DNA from: Pseudoalteromonas apostichopi
GTDB lineage: Bacteria; Pseudomonadota; Gammaproteobacteria; Enterobacterales; Alteromonadaceae
Reading direction: 5' to 3'
Assembly: GCF_030297135.1 (NCBI RefSeq)
Contig: NZ_AP028065.1
Coordinates: 2,232,001-2,296,000, forward strand
DNA: 64,000 nucleotides
The position numbers and the translations under genes were made by a program. Shown piece after piece: positions 28,508-37,982 of the stretch (position 1 is the stretch's first letter; each line of letters starts with the position of its first letter). The notes under the pieces are model-generated. The model was given only the letters and a program-made list of their open reading frames with translations, had not been told where the DNA came from and ran no database searches.

Positions 28508-30559
28508 ATGACAATTGCAGAAAATAACCCACTCATTGGTTTAGAAGGGCTTCCGCCGTTTTCTAAAATTGAACCTGTACACGTAGTGCCAGCAGTAAAA
28601 GCGGCAATTGCTGAGTGCCGCGCTAAAATCGATGAGGTACTGGCAACCAAATCATACACATGGAATGATTTGGTACTTCCGCTTGAGGAAGCTGATGACA
28701 AGTTATCACGCCTATTTTCACCGGTATCACACATGAACTCAGTCGTTAACAGTGATGAGTTACGTGAAGCCTATGAGCAATGTTTGCCATTGTTATCTGA
28801 GTATTCAACGTTTGTTGGTCAGCACCAAGGTTTGTACGATGCTTACAACACACTTCATAATAGCGATGAATTTAAATCATTAACGATTGCCCAACAAAAA
28901 ACCATTACTAATGCATTACGTGATTTTGAGCTGTCAGGGATTGCTTTAAAACCTGAACAACAAAAACGTTATGGCGAAATCAGTGCGCGTTTATCTGAGC
29001 TGGCTTCTAAGTTTGGTAACAATGTTATGGATGCTACACTTGCTTGGCAAAAACACATTACTGATGAAAGTGAACTGGCTGGCTTACCTGAGTCTGCTTT
29101 AGCACTTGGTGCTGATACCGCACAAAGTAAAGAGCTAGAAGGTTGGGTGTTTACTTTAGACTTTCCATCTTACTTACCTATTATGACCTACGCAGATAAC
29201 CGCGAGTTACGTGAAGAGTTTTACACTGCGTTTGTGACCCGTGCCTCTGATCAAGGCCCTAATGCTGGTGAATTTGATAACTCTGCCATTATGAGCGAAG
29301 AGCTTGCACTGCGTCATGAGCTTGCCGAGTTACTTGGCTTTAGCAGCTACGCTGACATGTCACTGGCAACTAAAATGGCAGAAACGCCTGAGCAAGTTTT
29401 CTCATTCTTAGAAGATTTAGCTGCTAAGTCTAAACCGCAAGCTGAGCAAGAGCTTGCTGAGCTAACAGCTTATGCAAAAGACAAGCACGGTGTGACGGAA
29501 CTTGCTGCATGGGACTACGCTTATTATGGCGAAAAACTTAAGCAAGAGAAGTATGCGATTTCTGATGAAGTACTGCGTCCATATTTCCCAGCCAATAAAG
29601 TATTAAGTGGCTTATTCACTACAGTAAATCGTTTATTTGGCATTAGTGTTAAAGAAGTAACAGAGTTTGATACTTATCACCCTGATGTACGTTTCTTCGA
29701 AATTTACGATAGCAGCAATACCTTACGTGGTCGCTTTTATCTTGATTTATACGCCCGCGATCGCAAACGCGGAGGTGCGTGGATGGATGACTGCATGGGT
29801 CGTAAAGTACGTGCTAACGGCGAATTACAAACCCCTGTTGCCTACTTAGTGTGTAACTTTAATAAAGCAGTGGGTGATAAGCCTGCCTTGTTTACTCATA
29901 ATGAAGTGACAACTTTATTCCATGAGTTTGGTCATGGTATTCACCATATGTTGACGCAAGTTGATGCTGCGCCGGTTGCAGGTATTAACGGTGTTGCATG
30001 GGATGCGGTTGAGTTACCAAGTCAGTTCCTTGAAAACTGGTGTTACGAAGAAGAAGCGCTGAGCTTTATTTCGGGTCACTATGAAACAGGTGAGCCGTTA
30101 CCAAAAGAGTTATTAGATAAACTCCTTGCGGCGAAGAACTTCCAATCAGGTATGCAAATGCTGCGTCAGCTAGAGTTCTCGTTGTTTGACTTTACTATTC
30201 ACCATACTTACAAAGCGGGTGAGCCATGTAATATTCAAGCAACACTTGACGAGGTGCGCAGTAAAACTGCTGTTGTTAAAGCGCCAGCGTTTAACCGTTT
30301 TCAGCATGGCTTTAGCCATATTTTTGCGGGTGGTTATAGCGCAGGTTATTACTCTTATAAGTGGGCTGAAGTGCTCTCGGCTGATGCGTTTTCTAAGTTT
30401 GAAGAAGAAGGTATTTTTAACCCTGCAACGGGCGAAGCTTTCTTAAAGAACATTTTAGAGAAAGGGGGTAGTGAAGAGCCTATGGAGTTATTTAAAAAGT
30501 TCCGAGGACGCGAACCGCAAGTCGATGCACTACTAAGACATAGCGGCATTGCTGCATAA
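28508..30559 (+). CDS. prlC: oligopeptidase A (M3 family)
   Basis: 683 residues from ATG 28508; the TTG four codons upstream has no RBS. Cytoplasmic zinc oligopeptidase that degrades cleaved signal peptides and short peptides. The zinc site HEFGHGIHHM is at residues 472-481, with the distant Glu in the VELPSQFLENW segment and the substrate-closing GYSAGYYSYKW motif near the C-terminus. Length and motifs match PrlC/OpdA. A terminator follows. Confidence 0.97.
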   Translation: MTIAENNPLIGLEGLPPFSKIEPVHVVPAVKAAIAECRAKIDEVLATKSYTWNDLVLPLEEADDKLSRLFSPVSHMNSVVNSDELREAYEQCLPLLSEYSTFVGQHQGLYDAYNTLHNSDEFKSLTIAQQKTITNALRDFELSGIALKPEQQKRYGEISARLSELASKFGNNVMDATLAWQKHITDESELAGLPESALALGADTAQSKELEGWVFTLDFPSYLPIMTYADNRELREEFYTAFVTRASDQGPNAGEFDNSAIMSEELALRHELAELLGFSSYADMSLATKMAETPEQVFSFLEDLAAKSKPQAEQELAELTAYAKDKHGVTELAAWDYAYYGEKLKQEKYAISDEVLRPYFPANKVLSGLFTTVNRLFGISVKEVTEFDTYHPDVRFFEIYDSSNTLRGRFYLDLYARDRKRGGAWMDDCMGRKVRANGELQTPVAYLVCNFNKAVGDKPALFTHNEVTTLFHEFGHGIHHMLTQVDAAPVAGINGVAWDAVELPSQFLENWCYEEEALSFISGHYETGEPLPKELLDKLLAAKNFQSGMQMLRQLEFSLFDFTIHHTYKAGEPCNIQATLDEVRSKTAVVKAPAFNRFQHGFSHIFAGGYSAGYYSYKWAEVLSADAFSKFEEEGIFNPATGEAFLKNILEKGGSEEPMELFKKFRGREPQVDALLRHSGIAA

Positions 30560-30575
30560 TAATTTTTGTTGATTT

Positions 30576-30599
30576 AAAGCGCCGTAAGGCGCTTTTTTT
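30576..30599 (+). terminator. intrinsic terminator after prlC
   Basis: Perfect stem AAAGCGCC (30576-30583) / GGCGCTTT (30588-30595) with loop GTAA and a T run. Confidence 0.92.
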
Positions 30600-30668
30600 A
30601 TTAATATTTCTTCGCAAAATTACGCTCTCGTACTATTCTTCTTAAAAAAGAGTTTATAGGAATTAAGC

Positions 30669-31847
30669 ATGTCAAAACTGGTATTAGCCATTGATGATGA
30701 TAAATATATCCATCATGTGATTGAGGAATCGCTATCGGGCTTTTGCACACTGATCCATGCTAAAAATGGCGACGAAGGATTAAGACAGGCGTTAAAGTAC
30801 AACCCTGACATCATCTTACTTGATATCGAAATGCCGGGTAAAACGGGCTTTGAGGTATGTAACGAATTAAAAGCCAACCCGCAAACAAAAGACACGCCTG
30901 TGATGTTTTTGTCGGGTAAAGCTGATTTACCTGACCGTGTAAAAGGTTATAACGCAGGTGCAGCTGATTACATTGTAAAACCATTTAATGCTGAAGAGCT
31001 CATGGCACGTATTCGCGTGTTATATCAATATCGTCAGCACTCTAAAAAGCTTAAAAGTGATGTAGAGCGAGCGCAAATCACTGCCGAAATCGCGATGACA
31101 GATTCAGGCGATATGGGTCGTATAATGCGCTACGTTGGGCAGAGCTATCATGCACACGATATCAAAGCGTTATCTGAGCATATGTTTGAGTTTTTTAATC
31201 CGATGGAGCTCGATGTAGTGCTGGCGTTTTGGTATCAAGATATTGGCGTATTTTGTAGCGCTGAGGGCGGAGTGTGTCCACTAGAGCAAGAGCTACTCGA
31301 AAAACACCGTGATGCAAATCGCTTTGTTGACTTTAGCCATCGCACAATTATTAATTACCCTAAAGTGTCGATGCTGGTCAAAAACATGCCACTTGATGAT
31401 GCCCAGCTTTATGGCCGTTATAAAGATTTATTTCCGCATATTCTTGAAGTGACTAACGCTAAAGTACAAGACATGGAAAACAACGAGCGGGCACTGACTC
31501 AAGCGCAGCAAATAGGTAACTCGTTTAATGAGTTATCTGATCAAATGTACCAAAACAGTGATTCGCGCGAACATGCTGTAGAGAAATTTGCCGCCCAACT
31601 TGATGAGCTAAACAAGTCTATTGAGCAAAGTGGTTTATCAAGTAGTGAAGAAGTCGCATTTCACCTACAGCAATTAAAACAAACTCAATTGCAGTTTACC
31701 TCGCTCAATGAAGACTTAGCGTTTATAAAGTATCAGCTAAAGCATATTATCGAATCGCGTAGTGAACTTTTAGCTAGCTTACAAAAAATGGCTGAACCGA
31801 GTGAGACCGAAGATGTCACTTCACAAACGGATATCGAGCTATTTTAA
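30669..31847 (+). CDS. orphan response regulator with uncharacterised C-terminal domain
   Basis: 392 residues. An N-terminal REC domain (about 1-120) has the acidic pocket IDDD (9-11), phospho-acceptor Asp52 in IILLDIEMPG, the Thr/Ser switch in VMFLSGK, and the Lys in YIVKPFNAEE. The remaining 270 residues have no HTH, GGDEF or HD motif that I can see. They contain a globular part (DIKALSEHMFEFFNPMELDV) and a long heptad-like C-terminus (AQQIGNSFNELSDQM... LHLQQLKQTQLQ type). No kinase gene is nearby. It sits between prlC and rsmJ, which are adjacent in E. coli. It was probably inserted. Confidence 0.8.
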   Translation: MSKLVLAIDDDKYIHHVIEESLSGFCTLIHAKNGDEGLRQALKYNPDIILLDIEMPGKTGFEVCNELKANPQTKDTPVMFLSGKADLPDRVKGYNAGAADYIVKPFNAEELMARIRVLYQYRQHSKKLKSDVERAQITAEIAMTDSGDMGRIMRYVGQSYHAHDIKALSEHMFEFFNPMELDVVLAFWYQDIGVFCSAEGGVCPLEQELLEKHRDANRFVDFSHRTIINYPKVSMLVKNMPLDDAQLYGRYKDLFPHILEVTNAKVQDMENNERALTQAQQIGNSFNELSDQMYQNSDSREHAVEKFAAQLDELNKSIEQSGLSSSEEVAFHLQQLKQTQLQFTSLNEDLAFIKYQLKHIIESRSELLASLQKMAEPSETEDVTSQTDIELF

Positions 31848-31890
31848 GCCATGCTATACTGGCGCCGAATAATTTAGCTCGGAGTTTTGC

Positions 31891-32646
31891 GTGGTAATTC
31901 ATTGTCCTTTTAAAGAAATGCGTCCTTATTTAGATGCCATCGAACAGCGTTTTGGTTTGGCTAAGTGGGCTGAGCAGAATGTTGGCTTTTCGCTTCATTA
32001 TGACGATCAGGGTCTCAGCTTAAAGAAAAAGGACGAGCCAAAACTTGGTGCTATCCATGTTGATTTTGTAACCGGTGCTGCCGCCCATCGCCGTAAGTTT
32101 GGTGGTGGTAAAGGGCAAGCAATTGCAAAGGCTGTAGGGTTAAACAAAGGTGCCACGCCAGTGGTGCTTGACGCCACTGCGGGGCTTGGCCGCGACGGCT
32201 TTGTACTGGCATCGCTAGGTTGTAAGGTGATTTTGCATGAACGCCACCCTGTTGTTGCTGCGCTATTATTTGACGGCCTAGAACGCGCCTATAACGATGC
32301 TGAAATTGGTCCTTGGATGAAAGAAAACATGAGCCTAGTGTTTGGCTCAAGCCATACTTTACTGGCGCAGTGCAGCGATACACCAGATGTTGTGTACTTA
32401 GATCCTATGTTTCCTCATCGTGAAAAGTCAGCCCTTGTTAAAAAAGAAATGCGAGTATTCCAAGAGCTTGTGGGCGGAGATAACGATGCCGATGATCTTC
32501 TTGATTTTGCTTATCCGCTTGCTAGTAAACGAGTAGTCGTAAAGCGCCCAGATTACGCCCCATTTCTAAATGATAAAACCCCGAGTATGCAAATCAAAAC
32601 TAAAAAGAACCGCTTTGATGTGTATGTGAAGGCAGCAATGGTTTAA
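31891..32646 (+). CDS. rsmJ: 16S rRNA (guanine1516-N2)-methyltransferase RsmJ
   Basis: 251 residues starting at GTG 31891 behind CGGAG. It methylates G1516 in the 3' minor domain of 16S rRNA. SAM-binding motif VVLDATAGLGRDGFVLASLG; catalytic strand VVYLDPMFPHREKSA; RsmJ-specific HVDFVTGAAAHRRKFGGGKG and VVKRPDYAPFL. E. coli keeps the same prlC-rsmJ neighbourhood. Its TAA directly abuts an inverted-repeat element. Confidence 0.95.
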   Translation: MVIHCPFKEMRPYLDAIEQRFGLAKWAEQNVGFSLHYDDQGLSLKKKDEPKLGAIHVDFVTGAAAHRRKFGGGKGQAIAKAVGLNKGATPVVLDATAGLGRDGFVLASLGCKVILHERHPVVAALLFDGLERAYNDAEIGPWMKENMSLVFGSSHTLLAQCSDTPDVVYLDPMFPHREKSALVKKEMRVFQELVGGDNDADDLLDFAYPLASKRVVVKRPDYAPFLNDKTPSMQIKTKKNRFDVYVKAAMV

Positions 32647-32810
32647 TACCATTAATCCGCAATAATACTTAATCATTTTGAGGGATTAAACCTACCGCTA
32701 CCAGCGTTAAAAATTTTTCATTAAGAGCAACTTAATAACGAAATTTTTGCCTTGTTATCGACGAGGTTTTATTGCCTCAAAATAGACCCCTTAATTAAGC
32801 GAATTGGTAT
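32646..32810 (+). repeat. 165-bp imperfect palindromic element, copy 1 (ATACCA ends)
   Basis: Left end ATACCATTAATCCGC and right end GCGAATTGGTAT are near-inverted, and further internal arms pair (TTTTGAGG with CCTCAAAA). Read on the minus strand it carries the core GATAACAAGGCAAAAATTT and a later TTTTTAACGC. The same core and ends occur at 62819-62980 in the other orientation. It looks like a MITE- or ERIC-like non-autonomous element; no coding frame inside. Confidence 0.75.
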
Positions 32811-32929
32811 TTATGTAACCCTTTTAGCTTAGTTTGATTCGTTTTTACCTGTTATTTTTTACGGTTTACATCAAATTGTCATAAAAGGTTAATATTCTAC
32901 GCGCGTAACGTTACTTGGGAATATCGTTT

Positions 32930-34855
32930 ATGCGCGTGTCATCATTTACTCGGCTATTGGCCGTTTTACTCACTCTCGCTAGTATTTTACTGGCAGCAAC
33001 CCTGTTCTGGGCTAGTCAAACTTTACTCGGTTTAGAGCAGCAAGATAACGCTTATAATAAGCTTAAAAACACCATCATTATTGATTTAAAAAGTTACCTT
33101 GATGATTATTTAGAGCAAGGTGACAGCCAACACTTAAATAAAGCCTCAACGCTAATAAGCGATGTTAAAAAGCAGCATTTAACTGAGCTACCTAACGACT
33201 TGGCGGGCCAACTAAATAGCCAACTGACGGCGCTCGATAAAGACATTAATGGTAAGTATCGTGCTTTAGGTAAGCTATCGGGTAACGAAATGGCGCTGCT
33301 CGATAACTCGTTAAGGCAAATGGCAGGTTCGGCCTCATCGTTAATTGGCTATGCAAGCAAAGCCGAGCCGCAAACAGTGCTTGCACTTGAGTATTATCAA
33401 CTTGCTGCTGACTACTACAGCGAAGTTACATCACTCGCTTTGTATACATACAAGTTAGTGCTTAACTATGATCAAGACACTAAAAATAGCCTCAATCAAA
33501 GTGTTGAAAACCTAAATGACCTTGCTGCTAAAATCGATAGACTTGAAAACCTAGGTGTTATGAGCGAAGTGGATGAAGACGCTTTGTTTTTTGGTGAAGA
33601 AGCTGAAGACTTAGCCGGTGATATTAAAGCTGAACTAAGTAGCTGGCCTAAACGTTTCCCACGTGATTTAGCATCCACTCTTGAGCAAGCTGAGCAACGT
33701 CAAACTGGCATGCAAGCACTTCGAGAACAGATTGAAGCCCTATCTGCGACGGTGCTTGGTGCTGAGCAACAGTTAAAAGATGAACAAAGTAATCTTAAGC
33801 AACAAGTGTTTATCGTGTTCTGTGTGGCCATTAGCATGCTGGTGGTTTTAGCGGGGGGTGTTTACTTTGTACAGCGTAACCAAGTGCTTAACCCATTGCG
33901 CCAATTACGTGATGGTTTTGCTTTCTTAATTGAAAGTAATGAGCTTAAAAACATCGAGAGTAAAAATCCGAAAACCGAAATAGGTGAAATTGCCCATTAC
34001 TTTAATCAACTGATTGAGCGTCAGCGTGGTGAGGCAGAAGAACGAGCACAAATGCTGAAGGTTATTAATGACTTTATGCTAGAGATGAGCGAGCACTTAC
34101 ATACCATTGCACAGCAAACGGATGCCAGCCATTCTCAGGTTGAACAAAACCAAGGTTTACTTTCTGATATTCAACACATTGGTGAGCAGGTCAATAACAT
34201 AAATGGTCAAGTTGCTGATAATGCTAAACAAACTTTTGGGGCGATGGAGCAAAGCTTAGGTTTTGCCGACAGCATGTTAACCGCAAGTTCTCGAACTGAA
34301 GAGCGCGTTGAACAAGGTCTTGATAGCTTAAAAGAGCTATTAAAAGGGGTTGATGATGTTGGCCAAGTCATAGAGGTGATCAAAAACATTGCTGAACAAA
34401 CAAATCTATTGGCACTGAATGCAGCGATTGAGTCGGCTCGTGCCGGTGAACATGGTCGAGGTTTTGCGGTTGTAGCGGACGAAGTCCGAAAACTTGCCAG
34501 ACAAACACAAGGTTCACTTGATGATATTAATAGTCAGCTAAACCGCTTAAGTGAAAATTCAACCATGGTATCAGAGCAAATTAGTGCGTTGGCTAATGAT
34601 GCCGAGCTGCAAACACAAAATGCCCAAGAGCTTAAACGTAACTCAGAAGGCGTAGCTGACAACGCGCAAGATGCCAATAAAGTAGCGTTTGATGCTATGG
34701 AGCTTGCTAAGCAGCAAAATGCTTTACTCGAAAACTTTAGCCAATCAATGCAAAGCATGAAGGGGCAAGTAAGCGAGTCGAACTCACTGGTTAGTGATAT
34801 TCAGCTGCGCCTACAAGAGCAAATGCACACTATTAAATCCAGCTTAGGTTTATAA
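32930..34855 (+). CDS. methyl-accepting chemotaxis protein
   Basis: 641 residues from ATG 32930; the TTG at 32915 is a poorer start. Inner-membrane chemoreceptor with TM1 near the N-terminus (LLAVLLTLASILLAATLFWA), a long all-helical periplasmic region of about 250 residues that resembles a helical-bimodular sensor, TM2 (VFIVFCVAISMLVVLAGGV), HAMP, and a signalling domain with the conserved hairpin tip (IAEQTNLLALNAAIESARAG, then GRGFAVVADEVRKLA). There is no C-terminal CheR-binding pentapeptide. Ligand unknown. Confidence 0.93.
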   Translation: MRVSSFTRLLAVLLTLASILLAATLFWASQTLLGLEQQDNAYNKLKNTIIIDLKSYLDDYLEQGDSQHLNKASTLISDVKKQHLTELPNDLAGQLNSQLTALDKDINGKYRALGKLSGNEMALLDNSLRQMAGSASSLIGYASKAEPQTVLALEYYQLAADYYSEVTSLALYTYKLVLNYDQDTKNSLNQSVENLNDLAAKIDRLENLGVMSEVDEDALFFGEEAEDLAGDIKAELSSWPKRFPRDLASTLEQAEQRQTGMQALREQIEALSATVLGAEQQLKDEQSNLKQQVFIVFCVAISMLVVLAGGVYFVQRNQVLNPLRQLRDGFAFLIESNELKNIESKNPKTEIGEIAHYFNQLIERQRGEAEERAQMLKVINDFMLEMSEHLHTIAQQTDASHSQVEQNQGLLSDIQHIGEQVNNINGQVADNAKQTFGAMEQSLGFADSMLTASSRTEERVEQGLDSLKELLKGVDDVGQVIEVIKNIAEQTNLLALNAAIESARAGEHGRGFAVVADEVRKLARQTQGSLDDINSQLNRLSENSTMVSEQISALANDAELQTQNAQELKRNSEGVADNAQDANKVAFDAMELAKQQNALLENFSQSMQSMKGQVSESNSLVSDIQLRLQEQMHTIKSSLGL

Positions 34856-34862
34856 CACTTAA

Positions 34863-34895
34863 AAGGGCGAACAATGTTTTGCATTGTTTCCCCTT
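34863..34895 (+). terminator. hairpin after the chemoreceptor gene (possible terminator)
   Basis: Nested stem AACAATG (34870-34876) / CATTGTT (34882-34888), extended by AAGGG / CCCTT across one mismatch. There is no T run, so termination is uncertain. Confidence 0.4.
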
Positions 34896-34961
34896 AAATC
34901 ATGCGGTATTCAATTTTTTGGGTATATACTCTGTACTCTTATTTTCTTTCAAGGAATCACG

Positions 34962-35435
34962 ATGATCGAACAAGGCCAAACTTTACCTGCAGCAACCCTT
35001 AGCGAATTAACTAGTGAAGGTATGCAAACCTTATCAACAGAGGCATTATTTGCAGATAAAAAAGTGGTGTTATTTGCCGTGCCTGGCGCATTTACACCAA
35101 CCTGTTCTAATGCTCACTTACCAGAATTTATCACCTTAGCTGATAAAATTACTGCCAAAGGCGTTGATGCAATTTACTGTGTATCGGTAAACGATGCATT
35201 TGTAATGAAAGCATGGGGTGAAGCGCACAATGCTGAGCACATTCGTATGTTGGCTGATGGTGATGCCAGCTTTACTAAAGCACTTGGTTTAGATAAAGAT
35301 ACGGCAAGTTTTGGTGGTGTGCGCTCAAAGCGTTACGCGATGATCGTTGAAAACCAAATAGTAACAGGGCTTTTTGTTGAACAAGATAAAGAGTTTGTTG
35401 TGAGCCGCGCTGAATCTGTGCTAGAAAAACTTTAA
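34962..35435 (+). CDS. peroxiredoxin of the Prx5 type
   Basis: 157 residues from ATG 34962, chosen because CAAGGAATC gives an RBS at the right distance and the family starts here; an upstream in-frame ATG at 34884 would add an unrelated hydrophobic leader. Thiol peroxidase reducing peroxides. Peroxidatic Cys48 in PGAFTPTCSNAHLP, with VSVNDAFVMKAWG and FGGVRSKRYAMIVE typical of Prx5. No fused glutaredoxin domain, unlike Haemophilus Prx5. Confidence 0.92.
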   Translation: MIEQGQTLPAATLSELTSEGMQTLSTEALFADKKVVLFAVPGAFTPTCSNAHLPEFITLADKITAKGVDAIYCVSVNDAFVMKAWGEAHNAEHIRMLADGDASFTKALGLDKDTASFGGVRSKRYAMIVENQIVTGLFVEQDKEFVVSRAESVLEKL

Positions 35436-35463
35436 TAGCAATTCGTGCTTAATTAAGTAAATA

Positions 35464-35489
35464 CAAAAAAGCCGGACGTAAGTCCGGCT
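35464..35489 (-). terminator. intrinsic terminator of the S8 protease gene
   Basis: Stem GCCGGAC (35471-35477) / GTCCGGC (35482-35488). On the minus strand it is followed by six Ts, 35 bases beyond the protease stop. Confidence 0.9.
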
Positions 35490-35523
35490 GAAAGTCCCAG
35501 GGGGGAACTGGGGAGATCAACTA

Positions 35524-37659
35524 TTAAGGTTGATACTGTGCATCCAATGTCACACCAGAGAAAGTCTTGTAAGCATTTAAGCTTAAGTGCCAAGTACCTG
35601 CTTGTGGGTTACTGAATGTACATGTTTCTGCGTTACCGTTTTTGTACGGACGACAGTCATAGCTTGATGTCGTTGGTTGGCTACCAAACTTAACGAATAA
35701 GTCAGCATCACCCGAGCCACCAGAAGTCGTTACTGTGAAGCTTGCCATACCTGCTGGTACTTCTAATGTGTAATGTTTCCACTGACCTGCACTTGCCGAG
35801 ATATCAGTCACTGTGCCGCCACCTGCTTGTGGTGAACCTGAGCCTGAACCTCCGCCTGATACAGTTAAATCACCCACTAAGCTAACACCTGAGTAGGCAG
35901 AATAACCATTCAGCATTACATGGTAAGTACCTGCTGTTGGGTTATCGATAGAACATACTTCATTGTTACCGCCTTTGTATGGACGACAATCATAGGTTGA
36001 CGTTGTTGGTGCGCTACCTGCACGAACGTAAAGGTCAGCATCACCTGTACCGCCACTCATAGTGAAAGTTACGTTAGTAGCTCCACTAGGTACTTCCATT
36101 GTGTAGAAAGTTTGGCTGCTAGCAGAGCCACTTAAACCTGTTAGTGCTTGACCATCTTCTAACACATTCCCCGTTGGTGGTGGCGGAGTTGTACCTGATG
36201 CCGCTGCAACTGCTGCTGCCGCATCCACAATACCTGTCCCACAGCTAGTACATGTTGCTGGGAAAGAACGGGTTGTTGATTTTAAAATGTTTTCGATTTC
36301 ATCAGGCGTTGCTGAAGGTTTAGCTTGCTTGATTAGCGCAGCGACACCCGCAACATGTGGTGCTGCCATCGATGTACCTTGCGAGTAGTGATATGAATCG
36401 CTGCTTGGGCCTGTTGAGCCTGAGTTGTGAGTTGATAACACACCTTCAGAATCATTAGCAAAGCTTTGCGCGCCACCCGGTGCTGCAACATCAATGTTGC
36501 TACCGTAGTTTGAGTAGTATGCACGACCACCGTTACGACCTACTGATGCAACGTTTACTACGCCATTACAGTTACCTGGGTTGTAGTTTGCAGAGTTATC
36601 GTTGTCATTACCTGCTGCGATAACGACTACAGTGCCGTTGTTACGGGCTTGGTTAATTGCATTTTGTGTTGTAGAGCTACATGAGCCGCTACCGCCTAAA
36701 CTCATGTTAATAACATCAGCAGGGTTAGCATTTGCTGGTACACCAGAAACTGAACCACCTGAAGCCCAGATAATACCGTCAGCGATATCAGATGTTAAAC
36801 CACCACATTTACCAAGTACACGAACAGGAACTACTTTCGCATCATAAGCAACACCTGCAACACCTTCACCGTTGTTAGTAACAGCTGCAACTGTACCGGC
36901 AACGTGCGTACCGTGCCAGCTAGAGTCTTGAGCACCGTGTGTGTAACCACACTCGTTAGCACTGATTGCATCACCTGGATCGCGAGCATCGCTATCACGA
37001 CCGCCCCCATCGTTTGCTACAGACACGTTAGAGATCATGTCATAGCCCTGAAGGATGTTTGCGTTTAGATCAATATGAGGACGGTAACCTGTATCAAGTA
37101 CCGCAACTACCACACCGCTACCTGTTGCTGTATCCCAAGCTGTAGGAAGGTTTAAACCACCTGCTTGCTCGTAGTAGTGCCATTGGTCGTCATAACGAGG
37201 GTCGTTAGGCGTTGCAAATGGCTTTAACATTTGGTCAATTTCGATGTATTCAACATTACCTGTTGCAAGCACCTCTTGCATGAACTCTTGTGCTTCTTGA
37301 GCAGAAAGTTTTTTATCAGCACGCATTACGTGGTGATTATTCATCGCCATTGCACGAACATATTGTGCTTTTACTTTACCTTTCTTACTGGTGAAGTTTT
37401 TAACAAAGCCTTTTGCTTTTTTGTTCATCATAGTTGGCGATTGTTCTGCTGCCGACATAGTCATCATTTCATCATTGTTATTTTTATATTTGATGATGAA
37501 TTGCGTACCAAAGCCTTCTTGACCTTGTAATTTTGCTGCAGTTTCCTGCATAGATGGCGACATAAGTTGGTTTGGAGTAGCCATTGCTGCTGTTGTCCCA
37601 AACAACGCAGTCAAGCTCAGTGCAATTGCGCACTTCTTCAAGTTGTTGTTAGTTGTCAT
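35524..37659 (-). CDS. secreted subtilisin-like (S8) protease with two PPC domains
   Basis: 711 residues. Signal peptide (ALSLTALFGTTAAMA), an I9-type propeptide about 50-150 (TQFIIKYKNNNDE... GNVEYIEID), then a peptidase domain with triad Asp189 (VVAVLDTGYR), His252 (HGTHVAGT) and Ser430 (GTSMAAPHVAGVAAL). After a PPPPTGN linker come two pre-peptidase C-terminal domains (DADLYVRAGSAPTTSTYDCR and DADLFVKFGSQPTTSSYDCR), usually removed late in maturation. Typical of abundant exoproteases of marine Pseudoalteromonas. The gene is monocistronic with its own terminator. Confidence 0.95.
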   Translation of the reverse strand: MTTNNNLKKCAIALSLTALFGTTAAMATPNQLMSPSMQETAAKLQGQEGFGTQFIIKYKNNNDEMMTMSAAEQSPTMMNKKAKGFVKNFTSKKGKVKAQYVRAMAMNNHHVMRADKKLSAQEAQEFMQEVLATGNVEYIEIDQMLKPFATPNDPRYDDQWHYYEQAGGLNLPTAWDTATGSGVVVAVLDTGYRPHIDLNANILQGYDMISNVSVANDGGGRDSDARDPGDAISANECGYTHGAQDSSWHGTHVAGTVAAVTNNGEGVAGVAYDAKVVPVRVLGKCGGLTSDIADGIIWASGGSVSGVPANANPADVINMSLGGSGSCSSTTQNAINQARNNGTVVVIAAGNDNDNSANYNPGNCNGVVNVASVGRNGGRAYYSNYGSNIDVAAPGGAQSFANDSEGVLSTHNSGSTGPSSDSYHYSQGTSMAAPHVAGVAALIKQAKPSATPDEIENILKSTTRSFPATCTSCGTGIVDAAAAVAAASGTTPPPPTGNVLEDGQALTGLSGSASSQTFYTMEVPSGATNVTFTMSGGTGDADLYVRAGSAPTTSTYDCRPYKGGNNEVCSIDNPTAGTYHVMLNGYSAYSGVSLVGDLTVSGGGSGSGSPQAGGGTVTDISASAGQWKHYTLEVPAGMASFTVTTSGGSGDADLFVKFGSQPTTSSYDCRPYKNGNAETCTFSNPQAGTWHLSLNAYKTFSGVTLDAQYQP

Positions 37660-37982
37660 AATGATCCCTAGATTGTTATGTAAATCTTCACGGTATTTTT
37701 CGCGAAGGGGGACAAAGGTAAAATAAATGTAAATTTAGTTAAAATATCGTTTTATTATGGTTGTCTCTATTTTGGTTATAACCGAATGTATAGACGTCTA
37801 AATCAGTCTTTTTATGGTGTTTTTTAATACTTTTCTCATAATAAAGTTATAAATTTTTAGTTTTGAGTTTTTACTTTATTTCGTTTTTTGGTTTTATCTT
37901 TTTTGTAAAAACACCGTACTGTTAACACTGCAGCGAAAATAACTTGTTATAATCAGCTAAATTTTTTTAGTGAGTATGAGTA
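37660..37982. other. AT-rich intergenic region between protease and flavoprotein genes
   Basis: 323 bases without a plausible gene, strongly T-rich on the plus strand. It must hold the promoters for the divergent protease and YhiN-like genes. I see short inverted runs but no operator, riboswitch or element that I can name. Confidence 0.6.

Noticed and set aside
34884..34961. N-terminal extension of the peroxiredoxin as a signal peptide
   Set aside because: Peroxiredoxin homology begins at MIEQGQ, with a better RBS there; the upstream residues are not conserved-looking.
37231..37530. 99-aa plus-strand frame in the protease propeptide region
   Set aside because: His/Phe-rich antisense shadow of the S8 protease gene.
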